A stretch of 64,000 nt of DNA from NCBI GenBank assembly GCA_026874595.1, contig CM049310.1, positions 42,473,558-42,537,557 of the forward strand. Reading direction: 5' to 3'. This document shows, piece after piece, positions 9,835 through 19,312 of the stretch. Both the position numbers and the translations under genes were made by a program. This stretch comes from Sipunculus nudus (Eukaryota > Annelida > Sipuncula > Golfingiida > Sipunculidae). The stretch's first letter is position 1; each line of letters opens with the position of its first letter. A model generated the notes under the pieces. The model did not search any database, was not told the origin of the DNA, and saw nothing but the letters and a program-made list of their open reading frames with translations.

Positions 9835-10631
9835 ACTTCCTGTCGTCTGACCCCATATGACCCGGCACTTCCGTTCACGACCCTTCACACTTCCTCACTT
9901 CCGGTCCAACACCACCCTACGTACCCGCACCGGAAGTCCCATTTACTCAATGGTTAAGGGTGACCCTAAAGTGTGACCCCGATCACGACTGCCGGGTGTA
10001 AAGCAGACTTCCGGTACATGCGCTGTTAGTTCATTGGTCAGATCAGGTCACGTGGTGTGCATTCAGTCCGCCTATTGGTCAGGTCTCATTCACAACAATC
10101 AAACACGCGCTGTCCACGTGGTCTATTGCATCATCCCCGACCCATTCGTCCACACATTTCAAACCTGTTTTTAAACCTTTTTCTCTCACGTTTTCTTCCG
10201 GATTGGCATCATATCCCACTTTACTGACATAACTGGACAATTATGCAAGATTTCACCATCATCGCCTTATTAACATCACTACAACAACTCATTTAAATCC
10301 TGAAGCGGTGCACAACCGGAAGTACTATTCTACCGGAAGTTGGGCACACCCGCACCCGGCACCTCGACCCTCGACGCTTCGCCATGAATAAATTAGTGTG
10401 TGCGAGTTCGGGCCCGCGTGCCGGGGAGGGTGGTATAGTGTGTGCGAGTTCGGGCCCGCGTGCCGGGGAGGGTGGTATGTGTGTGAGCGATGATAAGGGT
10501 GTTTGATTTTTTACCCCCCCCCCGGGTAAAAATTTTCAAGATGGTGGATGGATGTATGTGTAAGGAGAGCGTTGATTGGTTGGGGAGATGTGAGAAGGGA
10601 TTTGATTGGTTACGCAGTGGAGTGACGTCAC
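9835..10631 (+). promoter_or_regulatory. Enhancer-like control region: ETS, CCAAT, E-box and CRE sites
   Basis: Nine ETS-type sites (ACTTCC or CCGGAAGT) occur in 500 bases, at about 9835, 9867, 9889, 9897, 9929, 10007, 10195, 10315 and 10332. ATTGG (CCAAT) elements lie at 10033, 10073, 10202, 10575 and 10604. There is an E-box TCACGTGG near 10048 and a CRE at 10623-10630. The density suggests a strong enhancer driving the promoter at 10721-10749. GABP-like, NF-Y and CREB binding is inferred from known motifs. An origin-associated role is also possible. Confidence 0.6.
10395..10478. repeat. Two 42-bp GC-rich direct repeats
   Basis: Two identical 42-bp units each contain TTCGGGCCCGCGTGCCGGGG. 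They lie between the ETS cluster and the CRE-TATA promoter, so they may be part of the control region. Confidence 0.9.
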
Positions 10632-10720
10632 AGTAAGCGGAAACCAACGGGGAGGTAAAATAAGGATGTATGTGTATCCGGCGGAAACGACAGGGGGTGG
10701 TTTGTTTGAAATTGTGTGTG

Positions 10721-10752
10721 TGACGTCACAGGAGAAATAAGGTATATAAGGA
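10721..10752 (+). promoter_or_regulatory. CRE-TATA promoter of the rightward unit
   Basis: TGACGTCA (10721-10728) is followed after exactly 14 bases by TATATAAGGA (10743-10752). The same arrangement with the same spacing occurs at 15.8 and 33.5 kb on the other strand. Initiation would be expected near 10773, and a donor-like CCG|GTAGGT follows at 10935. Confidence 0.75.
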
Positions 10753-10981
10753 GGTAGTTTGGACGGAGTAAAGTCAGACTCTGGTTTTGACTGGTACTAG
10801 TACTGGTAATAACTACACTTTGGATATATAGAAGCCGTCGTTGTGTTGAGAGACAAACAGCTACAGAAAGCAAGTTGAAGCAAAGATTTGAAAGTTTGTT
10901 GAAGATTTGAGTTTGTGACAAAACAACAATACCGGTAGGTGTATTTTGTAATTGGTGTTGTTTTCGAACAATAATAATGTC

Positions 10982-11435
10982 ACACCCACTGGCCAGTAAG
11001 GTAGGCCGGGGGTGAACAATATTTTTGTTTAGGGAGTGAATGTTTAGTTTGTATTTGAGAGGGCCCCAGTAACGAAGGGTCCCTAATATTTGGTTGTTGG
11101 CAGTAACAGAAACAAAAAACAAAAATGTGACCAGTAACGAAGGTCATTGGGAGGTGGGGATGGATGAGAGGGGAGGGGGGGGGGAATTATGTTTTTGTTT
11201 GGTTGTTGTTAGAAAACTTAGGACACCCACTGGCCAGTAAGGTAGGCCGGGGTTACATTTATTTTGTGTATGGTTGTGTACACAACGGACTGACATCACT
11301 TTAAAAAACCCAAGATGCGCAGGAGTTAGATAAAAGCCATGTTTATACTACCTGACCAGTAAGCAAGGTCGGGTGACGTGTTTTTCCCCTGATAAAAAAA
11401 AACTATTAAACCCCTGACCAGTAAGCAAGGTCGGG
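10982..11435 (+). other. Array of six conserved-loop hairpins
   Basis: Six stem-loops share a 9-nt loop AGTAA(C/G)NNA. Stems and loops are GGCC/GGCC (loop 10995-11003), GGGCCCC/GGGTCCC (11068-11076), TGACC/GGTCA (11133-11141), GGCC/GGCC (11236-11244) and CCTGACC/GGTCGGG (11358-11366 and 11420-11428). Stem sequences change while pairing is kept. The array begins about 200 bases after the expected transcription start. As DNA, the elements are also inverted repeats that could bind a dimeric protein. Confidence 0.7.
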
Positions 11436-12106
11436 TGACGTGTTTTCCCCCCCATCCATCCATCCATCCAACTCGGAGCGGTTCGGTTTTTTGCCACACA
11501 AGTGACACAGACTAACCGTAACGACGATTAAGTAATGTTGTGACATAGAAACGGGAAGAGAATTTGTATTTTTTTAACCATTAACAAAAGAAAATAACAG
11601 ACACGCGGACCTTTTAACAAAAAATGTAGAGCAAAAAGGTATTGCAAGAGTTTAGTTTTTTTTCGGAAGGACAATGAGAAACACTATTAATTCTGTAACT
11701 GATAAAAAATAAGTAGGTAATTACTGTGAACCAAAAAAAAAATGCATTTAGGATAAAAATAATAATAAACAAAAGGTTATGAAGCAGAGCGCCACTATGC
11801 GTGACACCTTGCATGAATGTAATATGTAACCTCGTCACGGATATCAGTCCCTTCACGTTTATTGTATAACATGACCTCGTTAGTTTAGTAAACAACTACA
11901 ACGGAAAAAAAAACGACATTTCGACACACGACCAATCACAAATGTCGATTGAGGAAAGAGGAGTAAGGAAGGTGGAGAGGGGGGGGGGAGGTTATTTTTA
12001 ATATTTTTGTTTGGTACATCAAAGTATAACCCTAAACAACACAGAAAAAAGTCCTATAGCGAAAAAGCTGTTTGTTATAAGACGTCCTTGTGACTTACAG
12101 GGAATC

Positions 12107-12613
12107 ATGATGATGATGATGAACGAGAAGTTTGAATGTGAACTGGATGCAGCCATAGTTGCTGTGCCGAAACAAGGAGAGGCCATACTGAATGTCATAA
12201 AAAAGTTACAAACGTCGCCTGATACGTATTTGAAAGAACCAAGGGACGGGGACGAATTTGATAAATGTTTAACACATCTCCTCGATGTACATGATCGCTT
12301 CACGGCCAATACTGGAACAAAACTTTACCAATATATTAATTCGTATGCGAATATCACTGAAGCCACGCGCATCGCAGTCCTCATGGATAAGGTGATGCGC
12401 CTAACGGAGGACATCTATGATATTGTCCTCCGTTGTGAGGAACTCTACAAGAATATCGTAGAGGAGTACCGCCCTAATGTGACACCGGCCGTCCACAGTC
12501 GCCACCTCGCCCGGTCGTTTTCATTTCTCGAGATACGTGTGCTAATAGAGGACATGCAAAATTATGTACAATTATGCAAGAAACGTGCTGTGAAGAAGAT
12601 ACAAACTGTATAA
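12107..12613 (+). CDS. Helical family protein A, 168 aa
   Basis: The ORF is open from 12011 but has no ATG until a run of five in-frame ATGs at 12107-12121. These come right after a splice acceptor (TGACTTACAG, ending 12100), so the coding exon probably starts there. The protein is almost all helix, with a basic C-terminus and no signal peptide. It shares a pattern with the next two genes: a charged N-terminal helix, a TE-x-x-x-A segment near mid-length, and a helix ending in a Tyr-rich EEYR-like motif. No known family is recognised. AATAAA lies at 12821. Confidence 0.75.
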   Translation: MMMMMNEKFECELDAAIVAVPKQGEAILNVIKKLQTSPDTYLKEPRDGDEFDKCLTHLLDVHDRFTANTGTKLYQYINSYANITEATRIAVLMDKVMRLTEDIYDIVLRCEELYKNIVEEYRPNVTPAVHSRHLARSFSFLEIRVLIEDMQNYVQLCKKRAVKKIQTV

Positions 12614-13048
12614 ATGTTTTATCGGTCAAAGTATCAAAGACTTTTCTTCTTGACTTTTCCATATTTAGATATATCGGATGTGTAACACATTGCAAATCCT
12701 CACTTGTAGAGGTCGTGTAAGAAAACACACGTTTATGTATATATGTCATTGGTATTCTTTTGGTATTCTTTTTTACCTCCCAATATAGGGGTGGTGATTG
12801 TATTTTGTAAGTATACCAGGAATAAAACATATTTTAGTAACATAATAACTGCTTTATCGTGTCTGTTAACACACAGAAAAAGAGAGAGGTGATGCATGTC
12901 AAGATGACTGGAAAGGTTATGCGTGGTGTACAAACACTGGAGATATGTTTAAGACCTGTCCTCCCTTTATGCGGTTGATAAGTATTTGTAACGTAAACAT
13001 ACAGACCGACACAATAAAATAGTCCTTTCTGCTCGTTTGCTGTCCAAC

Positions 13049-13594
13049 ATGGACTCAAACCTGTCAAAAGAATTTGACCATGCATTGCTGGTAGATATTC
13101 CAGCTAAAACACGTGAGCTAAATGACTGTATTAAGTCGTTCCTGTCCACACCAGACAGATTTTTCGTTGACAGCGACAGAGTGTTTCAGCTGACTCTGAA
13201 AGCACTGGTCGACGAAGACTGGTGGTGGAACGCGCGGATTCTCAAAGGACTTATGTTAGCGAAAAAGATATGTTTACAAAAGCGGTGCCAGACGGAACAG
13301 ACATTAATTGCCGTGCGGATGGCGAAACTGTTTACAGAGTGGTTGAAGGATACCTATGACGTAACACTCAAACATACGGCAGACGCATACACGCGAGTTG
13401 TGCAGCACTACCAAAGTCACAGTCGGTTTAAAGGCCCTGTGCAGAAGAGGCACCACCAGAACAAGCAATCCATAGCCTCGTTTCAGTTTCTGCTTTGGAA
13501 ACACAGGCAAAATTTGGCTTTCGAGCTGGGACAGTTTAACAACGATGGCTTGCACACACAAGTGACAAACGCGGACAGCAGCTCGTCTAAATAA
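13049..13594 (+). CDS. Helical family protein B, 181 aa
   Basis: This is a paralogue of the genes on either side. It matches the 174-aa protein through an F-x3-D-R-x-F segment, a paired aromatic segment, an AKKIC/ARKVC helix and a TEQ/TER-x3-A helix. It is all-helical with a Ser-rich end. The first ATG in the ORF is at 13049, 38 bases after AATAAAATAG (13011-13020). That is the same TATA-to-ATG distance as in the leftmost genes, so it may have its own promoter rather than an acceptor. Function is unknown. Confidence 0.78.
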   Translation: MDSNLSKEFDHALLVDIPAKTRELNDCIKSFLSTPDRFFVDSDRVFQLTLKALVDEDWWWNARILKGLMLAKKICLQKRCQTEQTLIAVRMAKLFTEWLKDTYDVTLKHTADAYTRVVQHYQSHSRFKGPVQKRHHQNKQSIASFQFLLWKHRQNLAFELGQFNNDGLHTQVTNADSSSSK

Positions 13595-13670
13595 GTCGGA
13601 ATACGCGCACTGTAGGTCCCATCATCAACGTGTCCCAGTGTAAATGTTCAGTCTGTTCACGAAAGGTGGC

Positions 13671-13758
13671 GTCCAGTACAGGACACACACGCACGGACGG
13701 ACGGACAGACAGACGAATATGATTGGCTTTTAAAAGAGCTCTGTTTCAGTACAGAAAC
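13671..13758. repeat. Outlying copies of the AGTACA-loop hairpin
   Basis: GTCC-AGTACA-GGAC (13671-13684) and GTTTC-AGTACA-GAAAC (13743-13758) carry the same 6-nt loop as the array at 15.1-15.7 kb. The first is followed by a similar ACACAC/GACGGACGG tail. Confidence 0.8.
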
Positions 13759-14156
13759 GGATGTAGGATTTGAACTGAATTCGTTAAATCTCACCGTCGC
13801 TTTGTAACTCCTCTGCATTTGTGACACCAGTATATTCTATAACGGCTTCGCATACCATATATCTTGCCAAATTGAAAACATTTGGTTACATCAATTCGTA
13901 CTTGTGAATTACAGGAATAATGCAGAGTGTTACATTTGATAACCCGTGTAATTGTTTGAGACATGGGAGAATGTACAGATAACATAACAACACTTTCACG
14001 ACTGTATTTGAATCTCATGTGATAAATGTGCAAAGCAACTGAGTGGTGGTGGAACCAGTCTGAGGACAAGATGATGCGGGCGGACATGATACATGAGAAA
14101 ACACCAGAAACAGCAAACATGGACGTCTACTGTCTGCCGTAGATGAGTACAGGGGG

Positions 14157-14304
14157 GTATTATTGCAGCAGCAGCAGCAGCAACGTCCCATCAGAAGACA
14201 CATGAAGACAAAGATGCACTAAATATGTACAAATGGACAGATCGACTGTGGTTGGATGACACTTGTTTCTTTGTTTGTATTACAGAAACCCGTCATCCTA
14301 ACCA
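14157..14304 (+). promoter_or_regulatory. CAG repeat and splice acceptor before helical gene C
   Basis: A short (CAG)n run lies near 14165. A pyrimidine-rich tract ending TATTACAG (14286) precedes ATG 14305 by 18 bases, which implies a 5'-UTR intron. Confidence 0.55.
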
Positions 14305-14829
14305 ATGGAGCCAGAATTAGTTTACCACTTTGAGGAGAAGGCGTGCGGAGAAATACAAACGTGGATGGCACAGTTGCAGAGGCACATATGGAATTACCGA
14401 CATGATAATAACTCTTTTTTCGCCGCGAAGGACAGGAGGTTCGTGCGGCATGTCACGATGATGCACCATGAGATCGATTATTGGATGAGGACATGCACCA
14501 TTGGGCTGGAACGAGCACGAAAAGTGTGTTTGGAAACGGGGCACACGACAGAACGGTCCGATGCGGCGTATCACCTGGCTCTCATAATGGTTAAACTCTT
14601 TGAGAAAATGAGCACAGACGATATACCTGAAATATACAAAAGATACAGACACGCGTTGCAGTTGTACGAAACGCACAGGATGTTCGGAAAGAGGGCCTAC
14701 GCCAGGCACCGCGACAGGTATTCTTCAATAGGAGACCTGAACCTGATGCTGATCTCTAACATTCTAAAATTGCAGATGGAACTATACTATTTTGATTCTG
14801 CCGGTTTCTTTAGAAAACCAAACTTCTAA
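14305..14829 (+). CDS. Helical family protein C, 174 aa
   Basis: This is the third member of the helical family and clearly homologous to the 181-aa protein upstream along its middle 120 residues. It is highly charged, all-helical and lacks membrane segments. The ATG follows a splice acceptor by 18 bases. Nothing in the sequence reveals a catalytic motif. Three divergent copies in a row behind one promoter suggest functional diversification. Confidence 0.78.
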   Translation: MEPELVYHFEEKACGEIQTWMAQLQRHIWNYRHDNNSFFAAKDRRFVRHVTMMHHEIDYWMRTCTIGLERARKVCLETGHTTERSDAAYHLALIMVKLFEKMSTDDIPEIYKRYRHALQLYETHRMFGKRAYARHRDRYSSIGDLNLMLISNILKLQMELYYFDSAGFFRKPNF

Positions 14830-14929
14830 CGTGAAACCGCGGGAGCCTTACTGTACAGATGTATATATTTGTGGACTTTCCTATAACCGAAATAGACGTT
14901 TTTTCAAGTTTATGTTATTTTCCACACAG

Positions 14930-14985
14930 ATACCCAAACACTACTGTACTCCAGAAGAAGATAGAAGAAATCAAAACTGCAAAAG
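14930..14985 (+). other. Candidate 56-nt micro-exon
   Basis: A pyrimidine-rich acceptor (TTTTCCACACAG) and a donor (AAAAG|GTAATT) bound this short segment downstream of helical gene C. It may be an untranslated exon of the rightward unit. Confidence 0.35.
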
Positions 14986-15109
14986 GTAATTCAATCTTTA
15001 TTTTTATTCCAAATTGTTTTCGCCGACATCATGTAAATGGTTTACCCAGTGTACAGGTACACACTAACGGACCGACCCAACCGCTTTTTCTGTTTCAATT
15101 CTGAGACGT

Positions 15110-15684
15110 CCGTACCAGTACAGGTACGGATTCAAAAACACTTAAGGTATTTGTCGTGTACATCCGGAAAACGATAATCCATTTTTTGTGCGAACTGTAG
15201 ATGGCGTCCAGTACAGGACTCGCACACTAACAGACAGACGGAAGTGCTGAGCGCTTTTCCACTTTGAAATCGTCTGTCCCAGTACAGGCACGGAAAAACG
15301 ACGTATAATGTCTCGTTAGGTGAATCCCACAAAGGATAATCCAGCTTCCTGCGTTGGCCCAATGTGTCGTCCAGTACAGGACACACACTAACAGTCTGAC
15401 GGAAACGCTCGGTCATTTTTCCCCCTGTTTTGTAAGCGTCCGTACCAGTACAGGTACAGATTCGACAATTGATGTTTGGTCGCATAAATCTGAAAAACGA
15501 AATTCCAGTTTATGGTGAACTCCAATGTGGCGTCCAGTACAGGACACGTACACTCACTAACAAAAGCGCTCTGTTTTGATCACCTTATATAGACGTCCGT
15601 ACCAGTACAGGTACGGAAACTGATTTACGTAAAAAAACCTTCTCATATATTCCACGAACCTAAATGTGGCGTCCAGTACAGGAC
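15110..15684. repeat. 163-bp tandem array of alternating AGTACA-loop palindromes
   Basis: Two hairpin types alternate four times each. Type B is CCGTACC-AGTACA-GGTACGG, with loops at 15117, 15281, 15447 and 15604. Type A is GTCC-AGTACA-GGAC, with loops at 15210, 15373, 15536 and 15675. Period is about 163 bp (139-166). Loop and stems are palindromic, so the array reads as hairpins from either strand and as protein-binding dyads in DNA. It lies just downstream, on the minus strand, of the promoter at 15.8 kb. Confidence 0.88.
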
Positions 15685-15768
15685 ACAGACAAAATATTGC
15701 CAAGTCCATATCCGTTTTTCGCTCTGGTTATGGTATCGTTCAGTGCTGCTGCTGCTCACGTTAGCCCG

Positions 15769-15790
15769 TTTGGTCTCCAACGAGACCAAT
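15769..15790. other. 8-bp hairpin near the 15.8-kb promoter start
   Basis: TTGGTCTC and GAGACCAA flank a CAAC loop. It lies about 25-45 bases downstream of the minus-strand TATA box, so it would be at or near the 5' end of the leftward transcript. Confidence 0.7.
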
Positions 15791-15809
15791 TGCACTGTTG
15801 CCAAACGTC

Positions 15810-15841
15810 TCCTTATATACATAATTCCGCCTGTGACGTCA
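15810..15841 (-). promoter_or_regulatory. CRE-TATA promoter facing the hairpin array
   Basis: On the minus strand TGACGTCA (15841-15834) is followed after 14 bases by TATATAAGGA (15819-15810). Most of the 34 bases match the promoters at 10.72 and 33.57 kb. No convincing protein ORF lies downstream before helical gene C on the other strand, so its product may be a non-coding RNA carrying the hairpins. Confidence 0.75.
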
Positions 15842-16542
15842 TTCTATCAGACTCCATCACCTGCATCTGGTAGATACACAGTGTGTTTCCGGAATGTATA
15901 TTCAACATGATATATATATATGTATATTATGTCTTTTTCGATATTGATAATACGTTTAGCATGTTGGCTAGGTACCAGTGATTCTGCATTGGATGTACCA
16001 TATGTTCTTATAGAAGCACCCGTTCATGGCTCCTGTACTACAGGCACAATATTATATGTTTGATGTTCATGTTGCTTTGTCCATGTTGCTTTAGATTGTT
16101 TATGTAATTGTATATGTACCAGTATTCAGTTGTTGTTGTAATACATGTTACAGTCATGAGGGGGGGGGGGGGCGGCCTCGGTGACGGGACTGGTATACAA
16201 CACTTGTAACAGTAACAGTCGGTGCAAATTATGTTTCTAGGAGTTACTGCATGTCCCATGGCAATATGTGTGCATGTCAATCTTTCGTACCATGTACATA
16301 ACAAAAACAGACAGCAGATACGATAAACACTGCGTTTCGGTTTTTGATGTATCATAAGGTGGGACCTGCATCAGATGCATCATTTGTGCAAGGCATCTCC
16401 GGTCTAGTTGCGTCCTGCCCCCCCCCTCCTTTTTTTTTAAAATGATTTTACACTCTCTCCAAGTACAAGGGGAGATGTATTTCGCTTGGACAGTTAGCGT
16501 TGCGCTGACAGTAAAGGTGGATTTTGCGCTCGTTTCAGACCA

Positions 16543-17196
16543 ATGATGCTGAGTGAAAAGACAAAAATAAACCCTGTGTACAATCCTAAACCACTGTACA
16601 CAATGACAAAGGAATACTTATGCGAGCGGTACAACCCGCAGATATTTTGGTTGACCGTGCCGGACATAATATTAGACGAGTTGATAGAAACAGCTTCGAC
16701 GACTCAATTTTGCAGGAAGTGCAACGCTAAGTGCACCGGCGATGAATTCATACGCGACATGTGCAAGGAGCCTCCCGTGCTGAGGTGCACTAAGTGCAAG
16801 GTCATAACGAGAGATATGCGTTTGCACGCGTCGTTTCACCGAGACGTCGACCTCGAACAATATAAGACAATATCCGAGTGGCCCGACATGATTTGCTGGG
16901 TGCACAGAGGTGCCCTTTCCGTGTCCAGGTATTGGGGACCGACCCGGCCTCACGAGATCATACAGCAGCTGTGGTGCCGTGTAGACTTGCCCGACAAATC
17001 AAAGGACGTGAACAGACTTGTCAAACAGGGGAACTGTGTTTGTGCAACAGTACCTTGGCAGTTTGGTGTTTATGAGGCATATACAGATGGTGGTATGAGT
17101 GCACGAAGGAGGGTGACATGTCGACGGCCTCCGAAAGAATATTTCGGTGAAAGGGGGATAAAGCGCGCCAGATTACGCGTTAACCCTTTACAATAA
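16543..17196 (+). CDS. Cys-rich zinc-binding protein, 217 aa
   Basis: This is a paralogue of the leftward 205-aa gene at 45.9-46.5 kb. Shared features are an N-terminal FWL segment, a C-x2-C/C-x2-C cluster with intervening Cys (about residues 57-88, including LRCTKC), an ITRDM/ITSKY-H-x2-x-H segment that could complete a zinc site, an EWP-M motif and a GNC-C motif near residue 165. The C-terminus is strongly basic. The ATG lies four bases after a splice acceptor (CGTTTCAG), so the 5' UTR is probably spliced. An AATAAA overlaps the stop codon. Zinc binding is inferred; no named family is recognised. Confidence 0.8.
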   Translation: MMLSEKTKINPVYNPKPLYTMTKEYLCERYNPQIFWLTVPDIILDELIETASTTQFCRKCNAKCTGDEFIRDMCKEPPVLRCTKCKVITRDMRLHASFHRDVDLEQYKTISEWPDMICWVHRGALSVSRYWGPTRPHEIIQQLWCRVDLPDKSKDVNRLVKQGNCVCATVPWQFGVYEAYTDGGMSARRRVTCRRPPKEYFGERGIKRARLRVNPLQ

Positions 17197-17355
17197 ACAT
17201 TTTCTGGAATAGGAGGTGCCGCGTGTATATATTTTGTAAAATGAAGAACCATATGTGGTACGAGCAGCAACTGTATGAACATGTGTTATAACCATATTTG
17301 GAAAGGTGACGATGGACAATTGATTGAAGATATGTCATTGTTTTGTTTTTTCTAG

Positions 17356-17400
17356 AGCAGAGATTGCATCAACAAACATCGACCCGCAGACACCGCTGAT
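17356..17400 (+). other. Candidate 45-nt micro-exon
   Basis: This segment is bounded by TTTTTTCTAG and a near-consensus donor GAT|GTAAGTATG. It lies between the Cys-rich and retropepsin-like genes and supports extensive splicing of the rightward unit. Confidence 0.45.
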
Positions 17401-17874
17401 GTAAGTATGCACATTTGACATTTTTACCTTTGTGTACGGTTTGTGGTTGTTTTATGTTTTCAATCAGAATATAATGATCGGGTACAAATGGGCTGATAAC
17501 GAGACGGAATGGCAGACGAAGGAACGCACATCTGACAACAATTAATTATTGTAGTTTTTTAGTCTGCGTCCCTGTACTGGGCCGTAATAATGATATGTTT
17601 TTTGATGTGAAAGAAAAGCTTGTATAATTATATTATGTATCTGATATATGTATCTGATATTGTTGCATAATCAGTTTATGTGATTAACCAATTACCACTG
17701 GCTCGTGGTAACCTCCAGTTATGGTATATACGTGTGATAAACAGGGATTAACGTCAGTAAAAAATTAATGCATGGCATGCATATCTTCTCTATCCTATTT
17801 CAATGAGACATAGAGAGAGAGAGAGAGAATTTGTATGATCTGTTTATGAGAGTTTGTGTTTCGTTTGTAGAAAG

Positions 17875-18327
17875 ATGACATACTACAACGTAACTGTGGA
17901 TGGCATCGGGTGCAAGCATTTTATCCTGGACACAGAGAGTCCAATCTCTATGGTTGATATGAAGATGGTTTTACCAATGAACTTGTGGTACACCCCGATG
18001 TGGGACGACATTCTGCACAAACCACTATTAGTGCGAGAGCCGTGCAGAGCTTGTGGGGGTGCCCACAGAGGGGCCGCAGTACACCCATATAAAAAAAGAC
18101 ACGTCCAAGTGCTCTTCGAGGACGCACTGGGGCAATGTTTCTATAATAAGGTGGATATGAATATTGTATATGACTGGAAATTCCCCAGTGCGTCGGGTGT
18201 ACTGGGGAGGGATTTCATTGGTAAATTTATTTTCACCCCGCATGTGAAAAAACCTACATTACACCAAAAACGTAAATTCACAGAGCGTTGCCAGCATGTG
18301 TGGGGGGTGATTGAAAATTGGGGGTGA
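17875..18327 (+). CDS. Retropepsin-like protein with altered active-site triad, 150 aa
   Basis: The layout resembles a retroviral-type aspartic protease domain. An N-terminal beta strand runs into ILDTES (about residues 18-23), where retropepsins have DTG or DSG. A strand-rich middle follows, and then a hydrophobic-VLGRDF-hydrophobic motif (about residues 116-126) that corresponds to the second conserved motif. The catalytic Asp and Thr are present, but the usual Gly is Glu, so activity is doubtful. A CRACGG pair of Cys sits in an insertion. The length of one domain fits a dimeric enzyme or a binding-only fold. The ATG follows a splice acceptor (TCGTTTGTAG) by four bases. Assignment rests on pattern only. 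Confidence 0.55.
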   Translation: MTYYNVTVDGIGCKHFILDTESPISMVDMKMVLPMNLWYTPMWDDILHKPLLVREPCRACGGAHRGAAVHPYKKRHVQVLFEDALGQCFYNKVDMNIVYDWKFPSASGVLGRDFIGKFIFTPHVKKPTLHQKRKFTERCQHVWGVIENWG

Positions 18328-18493
18328 AGTGTAAAAAACAAACTTGTAAATATGATAAACTGTAATTGAACATTGGGTTGGATATGTAAATAGACTTTGT
18401 AAAAACTTTGTAAACTTTAATTAAACATTTCAAATTGGTTGTATATATCATTTCTATATAAATATTGTACAGGTGTAACATGTATATATTACA

Positions 18494-18744
18494 GTGTATC
18501 CGTATAAAAAAAAAGACACATACAAGTGCTCTTCGAGGACGCACTTGGGAAATGTTTCTATAATAACGTGGATATGAATATTGTATATGACTGGAAATTC
18601 CCCAGTGCGTCGGGTGTACTGGGGAGGGATTTTATTGGTAAATTTATCTTCACCCCGCATGTGAAAAGACCTACATTGCACCAAAAATGTAAATTCACAG
18701 AACGTTGCCCGGAATTATGGGGGGTGATTGAAAATTTGGGTTAA
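18494..18744 (+). pseudogene. Partial duplicate of the retropepsin-like gene
   Basis: This repeats the C-terminal half of the preceding gene, including the VLGRDF motif, plus matching 3' flank. There is no ATG at its head. A run of nine A bases replaces seven, which puts a TAA in frame just upstream of the conserved part. An acceptor-like TATATTACAG at 18494 could still make it an alternative 3' exon. Otherwise it is a broken half-copy. Confidence 0.7.
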
Positions 18745-19089
18745 AGTGTAAAATAAATTATGAACTGTGGTAAACTTTAATTGAAATTGGGTTGGAAATG
18801 TAAATAAACTTTGTAAAAAACATGGAAAACTGTAATTGAAAATTGGGGTTGATAATACCAAAAACGTATTTAAAATTGGTAAACGTTTCATCTCCTGTAC
18901 AATGAAACGTTCAATATTTCAAATGTTTTGTATATGTCATATTTTATAGCTTTTTCTGTATATATTGTATACACCAGATCTGTGTATCTGTTATGTTATC
19001 AGAATAAAGGTCATTGTATATTTGATACAGGGTATGTTATTTTGTTTACGTGTGTGTAAATGGACAATCCTTTTAACATGTGGTTGATG

Positions 19090-19312
19090 CTGAAGGAATC
19101 CAAAGGGCCGGCGGCGGGCTGGCAGACGCCCTTGGGTTTCTTCACCATCACCACAGATCACCAAGCAAGCAGCAATTATCCAAGACGTCTAAAAGATGAC
19201 AAGAAAGCTGGAGCCGGTGGGCGGGCGGGCAGATGCTCCGGCTTTCTTGTCATCTCTCAAAAAGAACCCAGAACGAGTGTCGGAGTGATGGTCCCCGCCG
19301 CCCTCACCGGCT
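19090..19312 (+). ncRNA. Strongly folded RNA element with a 21-bp hairpin
   Basis: The arms 19194-19214 and 19235-19255 pair over 21 bp with one G-U and no bulge, around a 20-nt G-rich loop. A second hairpin pairs CCAAAGGGC (about 19100) with GCCCTTGG (about 19127). The G-rich loop can alternatively pair with 19291-19311 (AGCCGGTG with CACCGGCT, then GGGCGG with CCGCCC). The segment ends at a donor-like TTCAG|GTATGC (19333). A short ORF (19060-19314) crosses it but looks incidental. It could be a miRNA-type precursor or a structured exon. Confidence 0.55.

Noticed and set aside
12019-12309. Antisense ORFs overlapping the helical genes
   Set aside because: Shadows of the coding frame with no start context or domain.
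15132-15485. 117-aa minus-strand ORF across the hairpin array
   Set aside because: It is made of the 163-bp repeat units and its codons only restate the palindromes.
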